16,385 bases of DNA from assembly GCA_946803715.1 (NCBI GenBank), contig CAMPET010000312.1:58337-74721 (forward strand), read 5' to 3'. A model generated the notes under the pieces. That model was not told the origin of the DNA, did no database searches, and saw only the letters and a program-made list of their open reading frames with translations. Positions 1 through 8,605 of this stretch are shown in pieces. Each line of letters opens with the position of its first letter. Within the stretch, counting starts at the first letter, position 1. Origin of the DNA: Beroe ovata (Eukaryota > Ctenophora > Nuda > Beroida > Beroidae). The position numbers and the translations under genes are program-made.

Positions 1-295
1 TGATCAGTTTCTGAGTTAGTGGCCGATATAACCCTTTATCGACCCAAAACATGTCAGTTTGAGTGAGCATTTGAGGATAGCTCCCAAACGGATCGACCGA
101 TTGACTTGAAACTTCTACCATAGCTCAAGGACCATTAGGAACTCAGACAACCAAAATTTCACCTCAATCCGATGATCAGTTTCTGAGTTAGTGGCCGATA
201 TAACCCTTTATCGACCCAAAACATGTCAGTTTGAGTGAGCATTTGAGGATAGCTCCCAAACGGATCGACCGATTGACTTGAAACTTCTACCATAG
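1..295 (+). repeat. 172-bp tandem satellite-like repeat, 1.7 copies
   Basis: Bases 1-172 are repeated from 173 onward, and the second copy is identical by eye until it stops at 295. The unit carries no convincing reading frame. A diverged copy in the opposite orientation sits at 11109-11245, so this is a dispersed repeat family that also forms tandem copies. The array ends 16 bp before the splice donor of the ICA1-like exon, so it appears to lie in an intron of that gene. Its left limit is outside the window. Confidence 0.93.
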
Positions 296-311
296 TTTAC
301 AATACACTAAC

Positions 312-1061
312 GTTCATGAGGCGTCCTATACTGGGGTACAGGCTGTGTCTCTTCTTGCTCATGTATTCCTCCGCATATCCAATGTAACTCATCATCTTGC
401 CAGCTTCCGTACTCTCGTGTTTGCTCCGGGCATCCAGGAACTTGCCCAACAACAACTCCTGCAATGAGGGGAGGTGGAGGTGAGAGGGCACTAGGCAGTG
501 AGCACTGGGCACTGGGTACTGGGCAGGGGGGCAAGTTAGTGGTGAAATCGTGGAGATGCGTACTGGGTAGATAGAGAGTGTGATTATCGCTAATCCTTCC
601 ACGGCAAATTCTCCCACAAACCTGATGAGACAGACTCTTGTTGTGATGTTGTAGTCTCTCACACAACCGTAACAACTGATTACACGACTCGTTGACGTGG
701 TGAAAGTAATTCAGTTTCGCATCAAGCGATGAGTCGCCCTTGACAACCCATACATCTTCTTCCTTGCCCAACTTCTGTCGAATTTGTTGTTTCTTCATCC
801 AGAACTTGGTCTTTACCTTGCTTGGCATTGCTCGAGTGGAACGCTGGTATTGGTTAGTTGTGTAGTCGTACACCTGAACGCATAGTTGAGTGTGAGGAAA
901 GTTGTGGCGTTCATACCCTCGCGAAGCCTGGAATTCAGGCAATTAGGATCCAGATGACGATACTCAAAGTTACCTTGTACTGGTGGTCGATACTATCATC
1001 TTCTTCTCTGGCTACAGGAGTGTAGTATCTGTCCATCAGCCAGCCGAGATAACCGCCCTCA
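312..1061 (-). CDS. ICA1: ICA1/ICA69-like BAR (arfaptin-homology) protein, 5' exons only
   Basis: Three exons on the minus strand keep one frame: 1061-974, 843-622 and 458-312, giving 152 codons. The donors are GTAACT, GTTTGT and GTTAGT, and the acceptors end TATAG, CCAG and GCAG. The product matches the start of the ICA69/ICA1L arfaptin-homology BAR domain: a tryptophan-containing KTKFWMKKQ helix, a KEED..VV segment, the SLDAKL..F motif, then LGKFL and AGKMM. Family members bind Rab2 and curved membranes at the Golgi and on secretory granules. The first in-frame ATG is at 1031 (start MDRYYTP). However, the open frame upstream of it resembles the YPWDLQDRY leader of vertebrate ICA1, so an earlier exon may hold the true start. 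The rest of the BAR domain and the C-terminal half must lie left of the window, beyond the satellite repeat. Confidence 0.85.
504..524 (+). repeat. 7-bp minisatellite (ACTGGGY x3)
   Basis: Three adjacent heptamers, ACTGGGC, ACTGGGT and ACTGGGC, sit in a 163-bp intron of the ICA1-like gene. Related degenerate copies lie just upstream. This is a small local expansion with no evident function. Confidence 0.7.
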
Positions 1062-1362
1062 CTATAATATTGAATCCTTCTTCACTAGAGAGGATGTGTT
1101 TGAATGATGAGGTTCTTGTAGCGAGGGAAAACTTCTGTACACTGTACAGGGCTAATAATTGTCAGTATTCAAGGGGAAGTTTGTTGCAAAAAGTGAAAAG
1201 TCGAGATAAATGTCAAGTGATGAAAATATGATGTAGTAGGTACAATGAACTGAATTGAAAACCCATTACTATCGTGTCAAAAGTATAACGAAACTTAACA
1301 AAAACATGAAACACATATTATGATTGAAGTTCACTCTGATCTTATCTAAAAACTGTCCCTGT
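1062..1362. other. Spacer between ICA1-like exon and KRTCAP2 3' end
   Basis: About 300 bp with no supported gene. On the minus strand it would hold the upstream end of the ICA1-like gene and the KRTCAP2 3' UTR. I see no canonical AATAAA on the minus strand. An 82-codon plus-strand frame (983-1231) overlaps the ICA1-like exon and has no recognisable content. Confidence 0.5.
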
Positions 1363-1761
1363 TTATCTTCTCTTCTTCTTCTCAACTTTAGCAGAGGTAT
1401 TCTCAGAAGCACCATGAGTCCTCTGAGAAATGTTGTTCATGAAATAGAGCAGGATTAGAGAGAAGATCAGACAGCATGTTGCAGACACTCTGTGAATGGA
1501 GCCCGCTACAGCCATGGACAGAGCCAATGAAAATGCCACTTCTGGAATGAGTTGTAGCTCAAATCCTTTGCCAAGTAGAATATTCTCCAGGTTTCCAACA
1601 GCAGTGAGAGTAAACATGAAGAGAAGGGATGCTAGCCCTCCACCAAGAATTGTCATTTGCTTTGTTTCTGTGAGTTGAACTTTGAATGCTTGACTAGCAG
1701 CAAGGGTGGTAACAGCCAAAACAGCAGATAGCACCAGTGAAACTTTGGTATCAACTGCCAT
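1363..1761 (-). CDS. KRTCAP2: KRTCAP2, oligosaccharyltransferase complex subunit
   Basis: A single 132-codon coding exon, close to the 136 residues of the human protein. Keratinocyte-associated protein 2 is a small multi-pass ER membrane protein of the OST-A complex. It links the STT3A catalytic subunit to the Sec61 channel for co-translational N-glycosylation. Recognisable conserved segments are the NLEN..LGKGF loop (about residues 57-67) and the GSIHRV motif (about 86-91). Four hydrophobic stretches lie at about 7-26, 37-57, 70-86 and 89-107, and the C-terminus is a lysine/arginine-rich KKKRR tail. The ATG at 1761 gives full homology from the first residues. It lies 10 bp after a likely splice acceptor, so the 5' UTR is probably spliced. 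The LicD-like gene ends only 135 bp upstream on the same strand. Confidence 0.95.
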   Translation of the reverse strand: MAVDTKVSLVLSAVLAVTTLAASQAFKVQLTETKQMTILGGGLASLLFMFTLTAVGNLENILLGKGFELQLIPEVAFSLALSMAVAGSIHRVSATCCLIFSLILLYFMNNISQRTHGASENTSAKVEKKKRR

Positions 1762-1771
1762 GATTCCTTAC

Positions 1772-1820
1772 CTGTAAGAGGAGATGAGCACTAAAGTTTT
1801 AATGTTGTTCAAGTACTTAC
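1772..1820 (-). other. Probable 49-bp 5' UTR intron of KRTCAP2
   Basis: On the minus strand a strong donor, CTAA|GTAAGTAC, lies 49 bp before a strong acceptor, CTCCTCTTACAG, which is followed by 10 bases and the KRTCAP2 ATG. The sites imply a short non-coding first exon starting within tens of bases of the LicD-like stop codon. The acceptor could instead receive a trans-spliced leader; sequence alone does not decide. Confidence 0.55.
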
Positions 1821-1896
1821 TTAGATGATTGCAACTCTATCCGTGACCAAACAATAAGAAGTAAGAGTAGAAAATGTAAATAAAAGAGTATTTCCA

Positions 1897-2768
1897 TCAC
1901 TCAAATGGCCTAGCAGGCTTATACCCTATGCTATTCAAAGTTATAAACTGCTGTTTGGGATGAAACAAAATATCTGAATGTGAGTAAGAGGAAGTGGACC
2001 CAACTTCCATACAATTGGTTCCATATTTCCGAGTAAGATATGCCAATTGCTTATTGGCACACATGAAGTGATAGTTGCCATATGGCTTGAGACTCCTTGG
2101 CTCAATTTCATTAACATCATACCATTCATCCTCCCAGCAAATTCTTGCATCTTTGTTCCTAAGTTCAACTCTACTATTCTTAGTATAGGTCATGATAAAT
2201 ATGTCACAGAAAGGATAGCGGCGCTTGAACTTCTGTCCTGGTTGCTCAATTAACACTGATTCATTACTATGAAACAATCTGTATCCACCAAAAGCTTCAT
2301 GAACTTCAATATTATTTGCAAGTAGTTTTGGTTTAAGTGATATCAACTGTGCTTCATTTGAATCTAGGACACAAATATCTAAGTCATCATCCCAGGGTAT
2401 TAATCCTTTGTGGCGTTCAACTCCTGAAAGGAATACAAACATCTCAGACAATCACAGTACAGTTACATGCTTCTTAATTGCTTTTATTTGCAGCACCAAC
2501 CTAAAGACTAACCTAATGCAGTGCCACCAGTTACCCAATAAGGCAGAGCAGCATCATGAAAAATTTCACTGATGATTCTACCAAGTAAGTACACTCGTTT
2601 CACAACAGTAGCATCAGTATAAGGAATGTCAATTTGATGTTCCTGGGACTCAGTTATTTGATCTTCCTCAAAAATATCACTCAGACAAGTGGTATCGTCA
2701 TAATTACCCAACATGAAATATTCCAATCCTAAATTGATGATAAAACTGATGCATTCAAATTCTTCTGG
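1897..2768 (-). CDS. LicD/fukutin-family nucleotidyltransferase-fold protein, C-terminal exons
   Basis: Two exons: 2768-2513 (acceptor AACTAG, donor TTAG|GTTAGT) and 2423-1897 (acceptor TTCAG), together 260 residues ending at TGA. Across the join the protein reads [24 protein letters not shown]. This is the hallmark of the LicD family (FKTN, FKRP and bacterial LicD): a GG.(T)LG loop, then an H/K.G.IPWDDD.D motif whose aspartates are expected to bind metal. Family members transfer phospho-sugar or phosphocholine groups in the Golgi or at the cell surface; the substrate here cannot be told. The 5' end is missing: a type II membrane anchor would be expected. A 54-codon minus-strand frame at 3153-2989 with a hydrophobic stretch is a possible but unconnected source. 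The first exon was placed by the in-frame opening right after TAG at the acceptor. Confidence 0.8.
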
Positions 2769-3163
2769 CTAGTTAGCCATAAATAGAACATTTGCATTGA
2801 AGTAGGAGTCCTATCAACATTGGAACCATAACCACCAGGCAATCTCAACTAATGCATGGTTTATAGCAATGATAGTTTTCTTGAAAAATAGATCTCTACA
2901 TCCAGTCATCATGAGTGGAAAATTAATAAATAGAATACATTACATAACCACAGTCACATATATCAACCAAGAATACAACATACAGGCATCAAATATGATG
3001 ATTATTGAAAAACAAATTAAAAAAGTGCCCAATGAATATTGAATAGTACAAAATAAAAATTGATACAGTTGACATGTTACAGCAGATTCCACAGTTACTT
3101 CTTGATACTCTCACGATACCTTCATATAGTTCTTTAATCCAATTTTGGAACATGACTGTTACA
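2769..3163. other. AT-rich 5' region between divergent LicD-like and NDUFS8 genes
   Basis: AT-rich sequence with no exon I can support. It should contain missing upstream exons of the minus-strand LicD-like gene. The only coding-like item is the frame 3153-2989 on the minus strand, 54 codons, with a hydrophobic run near residues 28-49. Its composition could equally be chance in AT-rich DNA. Confidence 0.4.
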
Positions 3164-3620
3164 TGAACACTGCATTACGCATGTTCATGTGCACACGTTG
3201 CGGGCTCCTGTTCTACTCAGCGAACTGAAAATTCGTAGAAACCCTGAAACCACGGAGACGCGCAGCGCGCGCGGAGTATTTCATGGGTCAGATCCCGCAG
3301 CGCGGGAACACATGTTCATGTTCAGTGTTCACACGTTGCGAGCGCGCGCGCGCGCCCATCAAAAATACATTTTAAATCTATTATATATATATATACTAGA
3401 AAACCCGTCGGTTGGATGCGATGCTGCGANATGAACCGCGCAGCACTTGCAAAGTATTTGAATATCTGATGATTTAATAACAAATTGCGGTTCTCTAACA
3501 TCGCGTCTAAGAAGTCGAAGAAGTGCTGCGCGCGTCGCGTCTACGTTTGAAGTGGTTTTCAAATAAAAACTGCAAATTTGAAATTTTAAGCCGACTTAAT
3601 TAGCCGACATAATTAGCTTT
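3164..3620. mobile_element. GC-rich foldback-like island, probable degenerate mobile element
   Basis: A GC-rich block full of GCGC stretches interrupts AT-rich DNA. The start and middle share CATGTTCATG followed shortly by CACACGTTGCG (near 3180 and near 3311). CATGAACACTG near 3163 is inverted relative to CAGTGTTCA near 3322. A TATATATATATACTAG run followed by AAAACCCG near 3385-3408 resembles termini of abundant invertebrate repeats. A similar ACTAGCAAACGTGCCCGCGCG stretch occurs inverted near 13845. A single undetermined base lies at 3430. The right end holds two AGCCGAC repeats within TTAATTAGCC spacing. No transposase frame is visible. Confidence 0.45.
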
Positions 3621-3891
3621 TGATAATATTGGAGGCAATATTAAGAATTTTAAAGAATCAAAATTTCGCCATTTAGATCTGGAATTATTTAAAACAAATT
3701 TGTCTACATAAAACTAGCTGCATGTGTTTCAATATGAATTTTTGTGTCTGTTTCGTCATCAAGTGCAATGTATTAGAAACCTGAAACATAATTGTTCATC
3801 ATAATATCATAATACAGTGAATTCTTTGTTCTTCCTCTATTAAGGTATATTCTTTCACTGATCTCCAAATCTGATAAGAGCTAAATGACAA
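3621..3891 (+). other. NDUFS8 upstream region
   Basis: AT-rich sequence with no repeat or frame that I recognise. By position it should contain the NDUFS8 promoter and 5' UTR. No clear TATA box or initiator can be assigned. Confidence 0.4.
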
Positions 3892-5050
<1,159 letters not shown>

Positions 5051-5458
5051 TGTGTCATGTGTTTCTCAGTAATGATTGATACAACGGACTACCCATCTTT
5101 ATCTAAGCTCCATTATTTAGATAACTCATGAACTGAACGGTTTTTGTACATATAATTAAGGTGTCGGAGATCTTTAGCTTTGTCCAAGTTAAAGTTTAGA
5201 AATTTGAGATAGTACATGAAATCTTCTATATTGTTCTACATTCTACAAAGTAGAGATAATCACCTGTATTGCTCGATTTTCCTCAGTGGCCCTTGGAATA
5301 TGTAATTTATTATGTTGAGATTGTTATGATCTCACGATGATTAACCGCAATATTATTGGATAATATGTGATCAAAATGATTTACTTAAAATAAATGAACT
5401 GCTTACATGTCAATTGTCAAGATGATTGATATCACTGATGTTAGGTTCATATCAGATT
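5051..5458 (+). other. NDUFS8 3' UTR / NOL12 promoter interval with AATAAA at 5389-5394
   Basis: About 400 bp between two plus-strand genes. The only canonical poly(A) signal, AATAAA at 5389-5394, lies 340 bp after the NDUFS8 stop and 65 bp before the NOL12 ATG, so the NDUFS8 3' UTR may fill most of the gap. A TATATCAG acceptor-like site just before the NOL12 ATG could mark a spliced 5' UTR. No other feature is seen. Confidence 0.5.
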
Positions 5459-5830
5459 ATGGAAGAAGGTGAATTCGACGACCAGCCAAAAAAGAAAAGG
5501 AGGAAAAACAAGAATCGACTAACGAAGGTGGAACTCAAGTTTGACGAATCTAAAAGGTCAGAATACTTGACTGGGTTCAGAAAGAGGAAAAACCAGAGGA
5601 AAGAGAAAGCAAAACAGGAAAATGAGAAGCTTCTCAAAGAAGCTAGAGCACATGTGAAAAAGAAAGCAAAGGAAGAAAAGCAAAAGAAGTTGAAAAGCAT
5701 CATGGAACAGTTTGATGAGATCAGGAAAACGAACGAAGATGATCTATCAAAGTTTGAATCGGAGAAGCAGGTATTTGAAGACGATAACACGACAGTGACA
5801 GTTGCTGCTATTGATATCTCTGCCACTTGA
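5459..5830 (+). CDS. NOL12: Nucleolar protein 12 / Rrp17-family rRNA-processing factor
   Basis: A single exon of 123 residues, shorter than human NOL12 (213). The family acts in the nucleolus in pre-60S and 5.8S rRNA maturation; yeast Rrp17 is a 5' exonuclease. Family marks are the KFDESKRSEYLTGFRKRK block near residues 25-42, a long charged helix rich in K, E and R (about 43-105), and the conserved D.TTVTV..I end (about 109-119). A KKKRRKNKNR cluster near the N-terminus would serve as a nuclear/nucleolar signal. The ATG at 5459 was chosen because homology starts soon after it; an in-frame ATG at 5426 would add 11 unconserved residues. The variable basic C-terminal extension of vertebrate orthologues is absent. 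Confidence 0.88.
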   Translation: MEEGEFDDQPKKKRRKNKNRLTKVELKFDESKRSEYLTGFRKRKNQRKEKAKQENEKLLKEARAHVKKKAKEEKQKKLKSIMEQFDEIRKTNEDDLSKFESEKQVFEDDNTTVTVAAIDISAT

Positions 5831-6075
5831 AATGTGCAGACTTTGCTAACAAAAGATTTATTGAGTTTGGAAAATCTTTTACATGATGTTCAGATGACTG
5901 TGCGCCAATACTAACTTATTCTGACTACCGCAGTTATGTGATTCATAACTTTTCAACTATTTGATCTGATTGGTGTTCTTCACTCTCTAGTTTTAACCAT
6001 GACAGTAGACTTTGTATATCTAAGCTATTCACAACTCTATTCCGGAATCACTCATTCTATGGTCAGGGGTGAGTC

Positions 6076-8155
6076 ATGGCCAAGGTAATCAAAGGGACAC
6101 AGGTGGCTAAGAAAGTGAGGCAAGCTCTGAGGGACGAGATCTTGGAAATTCAGGAGGATAAACCTGAATTCCGACCTGGTCTTACCGTTGTTCAGGTAAA
6201 CTAGGTTGTGGAACAAGATAGATGTAACATACATGCATGTAACATACATGCATGTAACATACATGCATGTAACATACATACATACATACATGCGTTTCAA
6301 TCAGATAATTCGACCTTTTTTATTCGATAGAAGAGGAGGGAAACTGGGACCTCTGTTATAATCCATCTTCTCAGGTTGGAGACAGACCTGACAGCAATGT
6401 TTATATCGGAGCTAAGGTGAAGGCGTGCGAAGAGATTGGTATAAACGGAGTCCACGTGAAACTTCCACCAGAAACAACAGAGGAGGAACTATTGGAGAAG
6501 ATAGGGCAACTGAACAATGACCCATCGGTCCATGGGATCATTCTACAGGTTTGACAGAGATATGGCGGAAGTGCGACAGTTGGCTGTAGGATCCATGTAC
6601 CTGTATTCGTCGAGTGTTAAACATACCGTGTTCCCTACACAGAACAAAGTTGCAGCTGGACTCTTGATCTCTCTATTCACTATTTAGGTTCCCCTTGACT
6701 GTACGACGGGGATAGACGAGTCACTGGCCATGAACACTCTCTCTCCCTCCAAAGATGTTGACGGATTGACAGACGTCAATGCGGGTCGGTTGGCAAGGGG
6801 TGATCTCAAGAGGTGCTTCACACCGTGTACACCCACAGGTACAAGCTGACACATGAGTCTGGTGACACTGACACCAGTTTGCACTGACACCACTCAGCTC
6901 ATTGACACCACTCTCGCTGACACCACACTGTCTCAGGGTGTATGGTGTTGCTGGAGGCGGCAGGCATGGATGTGAAGGGTAAGAACGTGTGTGTGGTGGG
7001 GAGGAGTAAGATAGTTGGAGCCCCCATGCACGACCTCCTACTCTGGGCACATGGAACCGTCACGACCTGCCACTCGAGAACCCCTGACCTTGGTGAGAAG
7101 CTCTCCACAATGTATAATATTGACACCGTATTCTTCACAGTATGTCTGTTGACACCATCTCTGTTGACACACGCAGGTTACCACATCAGGCAGGCAGATG
7201 TTGTTGTTGTCGCTGCTGGGAAGAAGGAGCTGGTGAAGGGAGAGTGGATAAAACCCGGCTCAGTGGTCATAGACTGTGGTATAAACCCTGAACCAGATCC
7301 CACTAAGAAGAGTGGTGTCAAGCTGTGGGGTGATGTGGAATACCCAGTTGCTAAGCAGGTGCGGTGTCATAGTAACACGTTTGTGAGGTGTCATAGTTAC
7401 TTGTTGTTATGGTAACTCGCCGAATATGCAATGTCATAAGTACCGCTGATTATTTCTGTAATCACCAAATAATCAAAGCTCCGCTTATCCCAAGGTAGCA
7501 GGATACATCACTCCAGTGCCCGGCGGAGTTGGACCGATGACAGTGGCGTTACTCATGAGAAACACCGTTACCAGCGCCAAGCGCATGCACGGTAATACAG
7601 TTGTCATAGCAACTAGCTAGTAGGTCCATAAATAGCAACTGTAGTAGTTGGTGTTACTTTAAGAATCATGTCCCAGTTTCTACTTGGTTCCTTACCTGGT
7701 AACTAAGTGAGTCAGTAGTAGGTAACTGCCGGTAAGTAACATTCTCCACACTCTTACACACAGGTATAACCAGCCCGAGCAAGCCACTACAACGTAGCTA
7801 CTCCACGGGTATCTGCTCTCCTCTCCACACCGCCCCTTCTCGAACATTCTCCACCTATGTCCCATTCTCCAATCTCTCTACTCCCATTGCTGCGGGAATG
7901 CCCACAGGGAGCAATCTGCCCACAACTCTAATCCGCAGTGGACTCAGGTAAGTAATTGGCTCATGTACAGTTTGACTATAGGAACGAGATACTCACTGTT
8001 TTTGAACCGTATTTTCGTCTGTTTCTACGCAAACCCCTGGCCCCAACCCCCTGACTGTAGCTTTTCTTGGGCCCGATTATTTGCAAAGTTATTTCCTTTT
8101 GTCACATAGAATGGCAATATGTTGTTTCAGGTGTCTCAGATTCTTGAAGAAGTAA
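6076..8155 (+). CDS. MTHFD1: MTHFD-type methylene-THF dehydrogenase/cyclohydrolase lacking the formate-THF ligase domain
   Basis: Eight exons: 6076-6195, 6375-6548, 6688-6838, 6937-7092, 7177-7358, 7495-7591, 7764-7947 and 8131-8155. They join in frame to 362 residues. The enzyme interconverts 5,10-methylene-, methenyl- and 10-formyl-tetrahydrofolate. Active-site residues are present: Y50..K54 (human Y52/K56) and D123 in KDVDG (human D125). The dinucleotide site has GRSKIVGAP with R171, and CHSRT with S195, which are the NADP-binding residues of MTHFD1. The insert typical of MTHFD2 is absent, so the sequence is MTHFD1-like and no N-terminal presequence is seen. Animal MTHFD1 continues into a roughly 600-residue ligase domain. 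Here, after SAKRMHG, comes a 69-residue Ser/Thr/Pro/Arg-rich tail with no acidic residue (residues 294-362) and a stop. TOPORS starts 450 bp later. The last two exons are less certain because the tail has no known homologue. Confidence 0.88.
6222..6293 (+). repeat. 15-bp minisatellite in MTHFD intron 1
   Basis: The unit ATGTAACATACATGC is repeated about four times and then decays into an (ATAC)n run. It lies wholly within the first MTHFD intron. A minus-strand frame across it merely translates the repeat. Confidence 0.95.
6839..7176 (+). repeat. TGACAC-rich introns 3 and 4 of MTHFD
   Basis: Intron 3 (6839-6936) contains six TGACAC motifs, mostly TGACACCA, at roughly 11-20 bp spacing, and intron 4 (7093-7176) contains three. 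The exon between them has none. Intron 5 carries the same heptamer inverted (GGTGTCA, twice). The motifs end close to the splice acceptors. Whether this is a decayed minisatellite or a splicing/regulatory motif is unknown. Confidence 0.7.
7363..7613 (+). promoter_or_regulatory. Cluster of four X-box-like 14-mers in MTHFD introns 5-6
   Basis: GGTGTCATAGTAAC (7363), GGTGTCATAGTTAC (7387), GTTGTTATGGTAAC (7403) and GTTGTCATAGCAAC (7600) share a symmetric layout of two 6-bp half-sites around AT. They approximate the RFX-factor X-box, GTNRCC-N(0-3)-RGYAAC. The right half matches fully in three of the four, while the left half deviates. Binding is inference. Confidence 0.4.
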
Positions 8156-8605
8156 GAAGATCAGCTGTCGACTCTGAGTTTCTATCGAGAGTCTAGTATA
8201 AGTGTACTCTTGCATGGAAATTTGTATCACATCAACGGAGATAATTCTTTAACGAAGAATTTCTTTCTAAAGAAATATTCATTCAGTGTAAATATCGATA
8301 TCAAACCACGTTGAGTTAGATACTGAGCATAATTTATTATCGGTTAAATTATCTTTGCTAAAGAAGAAGTTTTGACATTTTTACATTTTATATCACTTTT
8401 AAACCCTGTTTATCTTTTTATCGTGAATTGTATCAGAAAATATTCGAGTGCGTGTCAGTGATTAGGAAACTTTTTATTGTAGAATGTTCTCGTTTTATGA
8501 TTTAATCACACTGTTTATCGAAAGAATCTGGAAAATTTTCACCGGTTTTATCCTAACACAAGGGTTGCAGGCACTAACACCTCATCTCACATTGTAGAGG
8601 ATACT
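8156..8605 (+). other. MTHFD 3' UTR / TOPORS promoter interval
   Basis: AT-rich 450-bp gap between two plus-strand genes, with no frame resembling a formate-THF ligase domain. A perfect 8-bp inverted repeat with a 2-base loop (ATTTCTTT-CT-AAAGAAAT) lies at 8259-8276. CACATTGTAG followed by AGGATACTATGG just before the TOPORS ATG could be a 5' UTR splice acceptor. No canonical poly(A) signal is recognised. Confidence 0.45.

Noticed and set aside
297-942. 121- and 211-codon minus-strand frames taken as whole proteins
   Set aside because: They read through introns; the ICA1-like exons with consensus splice sites account for the conserved parts.
3189-3434. 81-codon plus-strand frame in the GC-rich island
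   Set aside because: Arises from GCGC-rich repeats and contains the undetermined base; no protein-like content.
5452-5826. 124-codon minus-strand frame opposite NOL12
   Set aside because: It is the antisense shadow of a Lys/Glu-rich coding region (giving Phe/Ser runs); the plus-strand protein is clearly NOL12.
6052-6300. 82-codon minus-strand frame rich in MYVTC repeats
   Set aside because: Translation of the 15-bp minisatellite in MTHFD intron 1.
6942-7415. 157-codon plus-strand frame as a stand-alone gene
   Set aside because: It includes introns 4 and 5 read through; splicing at GTGAGA and GCAG restores the [10 protein letters not shown] sequence expected of MTHFD.
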